From UKL13-2 sp043756275 (GTDB lineage: Bacteria > Pseudomonadota > Gammaproteobacteria > Burkholderiales > Usitatibacteraceae), in NCBI GenBank assembly GCA_043756275.1, contig JAYURJ010000094.1:1-14549 (forward strand): 14,549 bases of DNA. Direction: 5' to 3'. The notes under the pieces were generated by a model. The model worked only from the letters and a program-made list of their open reading frames with translations, was not told where the DNA came from and did not search any database. Each line of letters begins with the position of its first letter. The first letter of the stretch is position 1. Of the stretch, positions 14,255 to 14,549 are shown in pieces. Both the position numbers and the translations under genes were made by a program.

Positions 14255-14549
14255 ATGAATCTGGACGCGCAAGTAATCGACACGCTTTCAAAGGTAACGA
14301 CGGCGACACTGACCACGCTGCTACTCAAAAAAGGCCTGCGCAACGTGTGGATGCGCGGCACCCGACCGCTGCGGCCTGATCAGCCGCGTTTGGTCGGGCG
14401 TGCATTTACGCTGCGCTTCGTGCCCGCACGCGAAGATCTTGCGACACCGGAATCATGGTCCAAGCCAATATCAACACGCGCCGCAATTGAGGCGATGCCG
14501 GCGGGCTGCATAACAGTAGTGGATGCGATGGGCTGTACCGACGCCGGTA
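14255..14549 (+). CDS. RraA-family protein, 5' part (partial)
   Basis: The frame opens at ATG 14255 and runs 98 codons to the window edge with no stop. Residues read MNLDAQVIDTLSKVTTATLT, then LVGRAFTLRFVPAREDL and AIEAMPAGCITVVDAMGCTDAG. This matches the RraA-like fold (IGPAvTlrxxPgdn..., then GdVlVvDgxGdxxxA) of the RraA / 4-hydroxy-4-methyl-2-oxoglutarate aldolase superfamily. Members are either regulators of RNase E or metal-dependent aldolases/decarboxylases; the catalytic Arg-Asp region lies beyond the edge, so the two cannot be told apart. It begins 37 bases after the lipoprotein stop, on the same strand, with only a weak GAAAG upstream. Confidence 0.85.
   Translation, partial: MNLDAQVIDTLSKVTTATLTTLLLKKGLRNVWMRGTRPLRPDQPRLVGRAFTLRFVPAREDLATPESWSKPISTRAAIEAMPAGCITVVDAMGCTDAG

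Noticed and set aside
1..14549. CRISPR arrays, tRNA, rRNA or insertion sequences
   Set aside because: No regularly spaced repeats, cloverleaf-like runs, rRNA signatures or transposase frames were seen on reading the window.

Overview
The window reads as ordinary Proteobacterial chromosome, most likely a betaproteobacterium of the Burkholderiales or a close relative. The grounds are a Bug-type solute receptor of the tripartite tricarboxylate transporter family (very abundant in that group), a napEFDABC operon with an FNR/Anr-type operator, a DUF1415 gene, and moderately GC-rich coding DNA. No rRNA, tRNA, CRISPR array, transposase or integrase was found.

Layout. Positions 1-221 hold the 3' end of a YceI-family gene (+). 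It converges on an HflX-type GTPase gene (-), with a strong two-storey hairpin between them. Upstream of hflX, and also on the minus strand, lies a compact operon for periplasmic nitrate reduction, napE-napF-napD-napA-napB-napC (6195 down to 1878). Stop/start overlaps or very short gaps suggest tight translational coupling. Electrons would pass from quinol to NapC, then NapB, then NapA. NapD handles the NapA Tat signal, and NapE and a short NapF are accessory. A perfect 20-bp FNR/Anr palindrome sits about 100 bp upstream of napE.

From about 6310 to 8812 the DNA is visibly richer in A+T. A 400-bp stretch without a recognisable gene leads into three tightly packed plus-strand genes: a GHKL-type ATPase that may carry an N-terminal STAS-like segment, a small STAS-like DUF4325 protein, and an unrecognised protein with one membrane helix. 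The first overlaps the second by 14 bp and the second overlaps the third by 4 bp; the first and third apparently start with TTG. The pairing resembles a partner-switching module, here with a membrane component. A 21-bp hairpin-forming sequence occurs once on each side of the block in opposite orientation. This is the least explained and most interesting part of the window.

Beyond it come DUF1415 (-), an orphan Bug-type periplasmic receptor (-) and a five-helix LtaS/MdoB-like phosphoglycerol transferase (-). Then follow, divergently, a beta-propeller-like lipoprotein (+) and the 5' part of an RraA-family gene (+) cut by the window edge. These look like normal core or metabolic genes and have no evident link to the cassette.
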